Part shown: in pieces, positions 21,259 to 21,269 of the stretch
Position numbering within the stretch: position 1 is the stretch's first letter
Layout of the letters: each line of letters begins with the position of its first letter
Source: an uncultured bacterium
GTDB lineage: Bacteria; Methylomirabilota; Methylomirabilia; Rokubacteriales; CSP1-6
DNA length: 21,269 nucleotides
Assembly: GCA_946479205.1 (NCBI GenBank)
Contig: CAMLFJ010000003.1
Span: 1-21,269, forward strand
Direction: 5' to 3'
The notes under the pieces: generated by a model
Seen by the model: only the letters and a program-made list of their open reading frames with translations
Told to the model about the DNA's origin: nothing
Databases searched by the model: none
Program-made: the position numbers and the translations under genes

Positions 21259-21269
21259 TAGACTCGGGC

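Noticed and set aside
1..21269. Global reassignment of TGA to an amino acid
   Set aside because: TGA is the natural stop of many genes here, including the histidine phosphatase, amidase, AtzH-like, MBL, tctB and tctA genes, with correct family lengths and stop/start overlaps.

Overview
The window is very GC-rich chromosomal DNA with dense gene packing, many GTG starts and repeated 4-base stop/start overlaps (GTGA, ATGA). The gene content is a tripartite tricarboxylate transporter (TTT), several amidohydrolases, an MBL hydrolase, an AMI1-type amidase with an AtzH-like partner, a DUF3618/phage-holin-family pair and a patatin lipoprotein. It resembles a soil or subsurface heterotroph such as Candidatus Rokubacteria/Methylomirabilota or a deep-branching proteobacterium. 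This placement is inference from gene content and base composition only. I see no tRNA, rRNA, CRISPR array, insertion sequence or prophage.

Layout. 1-1149 (minus): the 5' part of an acyl-CoA dehydrogenase-like gene, cut by the window edge, coupled to a secreted histidine phosphatase. 1263-2833 (plus): amidase plus AtzH/HpxZ-like protein. 2915-4839 (minus): DUF3618 protein and a membrane protein fused in frame to a phage-holin-family domain. 5054-6958 (plus): MBL-fold hydrolase and amidohydrolase behind a good sigma70-type promoter. 6962-8673 (minus): small PEGA-like protein and patatin-like lipoprotein. 8877-9872 (plus): DedA/VTT-rhodanese fusion interrupted by one in-frame TGA. 9885-10472 (minus): signal peptidase I. 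10536-12171 (plus): DinB-like protein and a solute-binding protein. 12254-16197 (plus): zinc alcohol dehydrogenase interrupted by one in-frame TGA, then tctC-tctB-tctA, tightly packed. 16428-20240 (plus): haloperoxidase-like PAP2 protein, internally duplicated membrane protein, amidohydrolase. 20237-20662 (minus): PPOX-fold protein. 20749-21258 (plus): Mug-type DNA glycosylase.

The main result is two unrelated genes, 2.7 kb apart, that each read through a single in-frame TGA placed where the family has a functional cysteine. In the rhodanese domain it aligns with the persulfide cysteine of the active-site loop (codon 271). In the alcohol dehydrogenase it is the catalytic-zinc cysteine of the CGVCGTD motif (codon 43). 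Both frames then run intact to normal family ends. The rhodanese TGA is followed by a 7-bp hairpin with a CGGGT loop whose first G lies 23 bases past the TGA, as expected for a bacterial SECIS. The simplest reading is selenocysteine: a DedA-rhodanese selenoprotein and a zinc-dependent alcohol dehydrogenase selenoprotein linked to a TTT transporter. TGA ends many other genes here, so it is not globally reassigned. A standard gene caller would truncate both proteins. No selA, selB, selC or selD gene is in the window, so the recoding machinery must be sought elsewhere in the genome.

Other points of interest are the haloperoxidase-like protein, which has lost two canonical active-site residues, the membrane protein/holin fusion with a strong internal ribosome-binding site, and a 24-bp perfect palindrome in which two convergent genes share the stop tetranucleotide CTAG.
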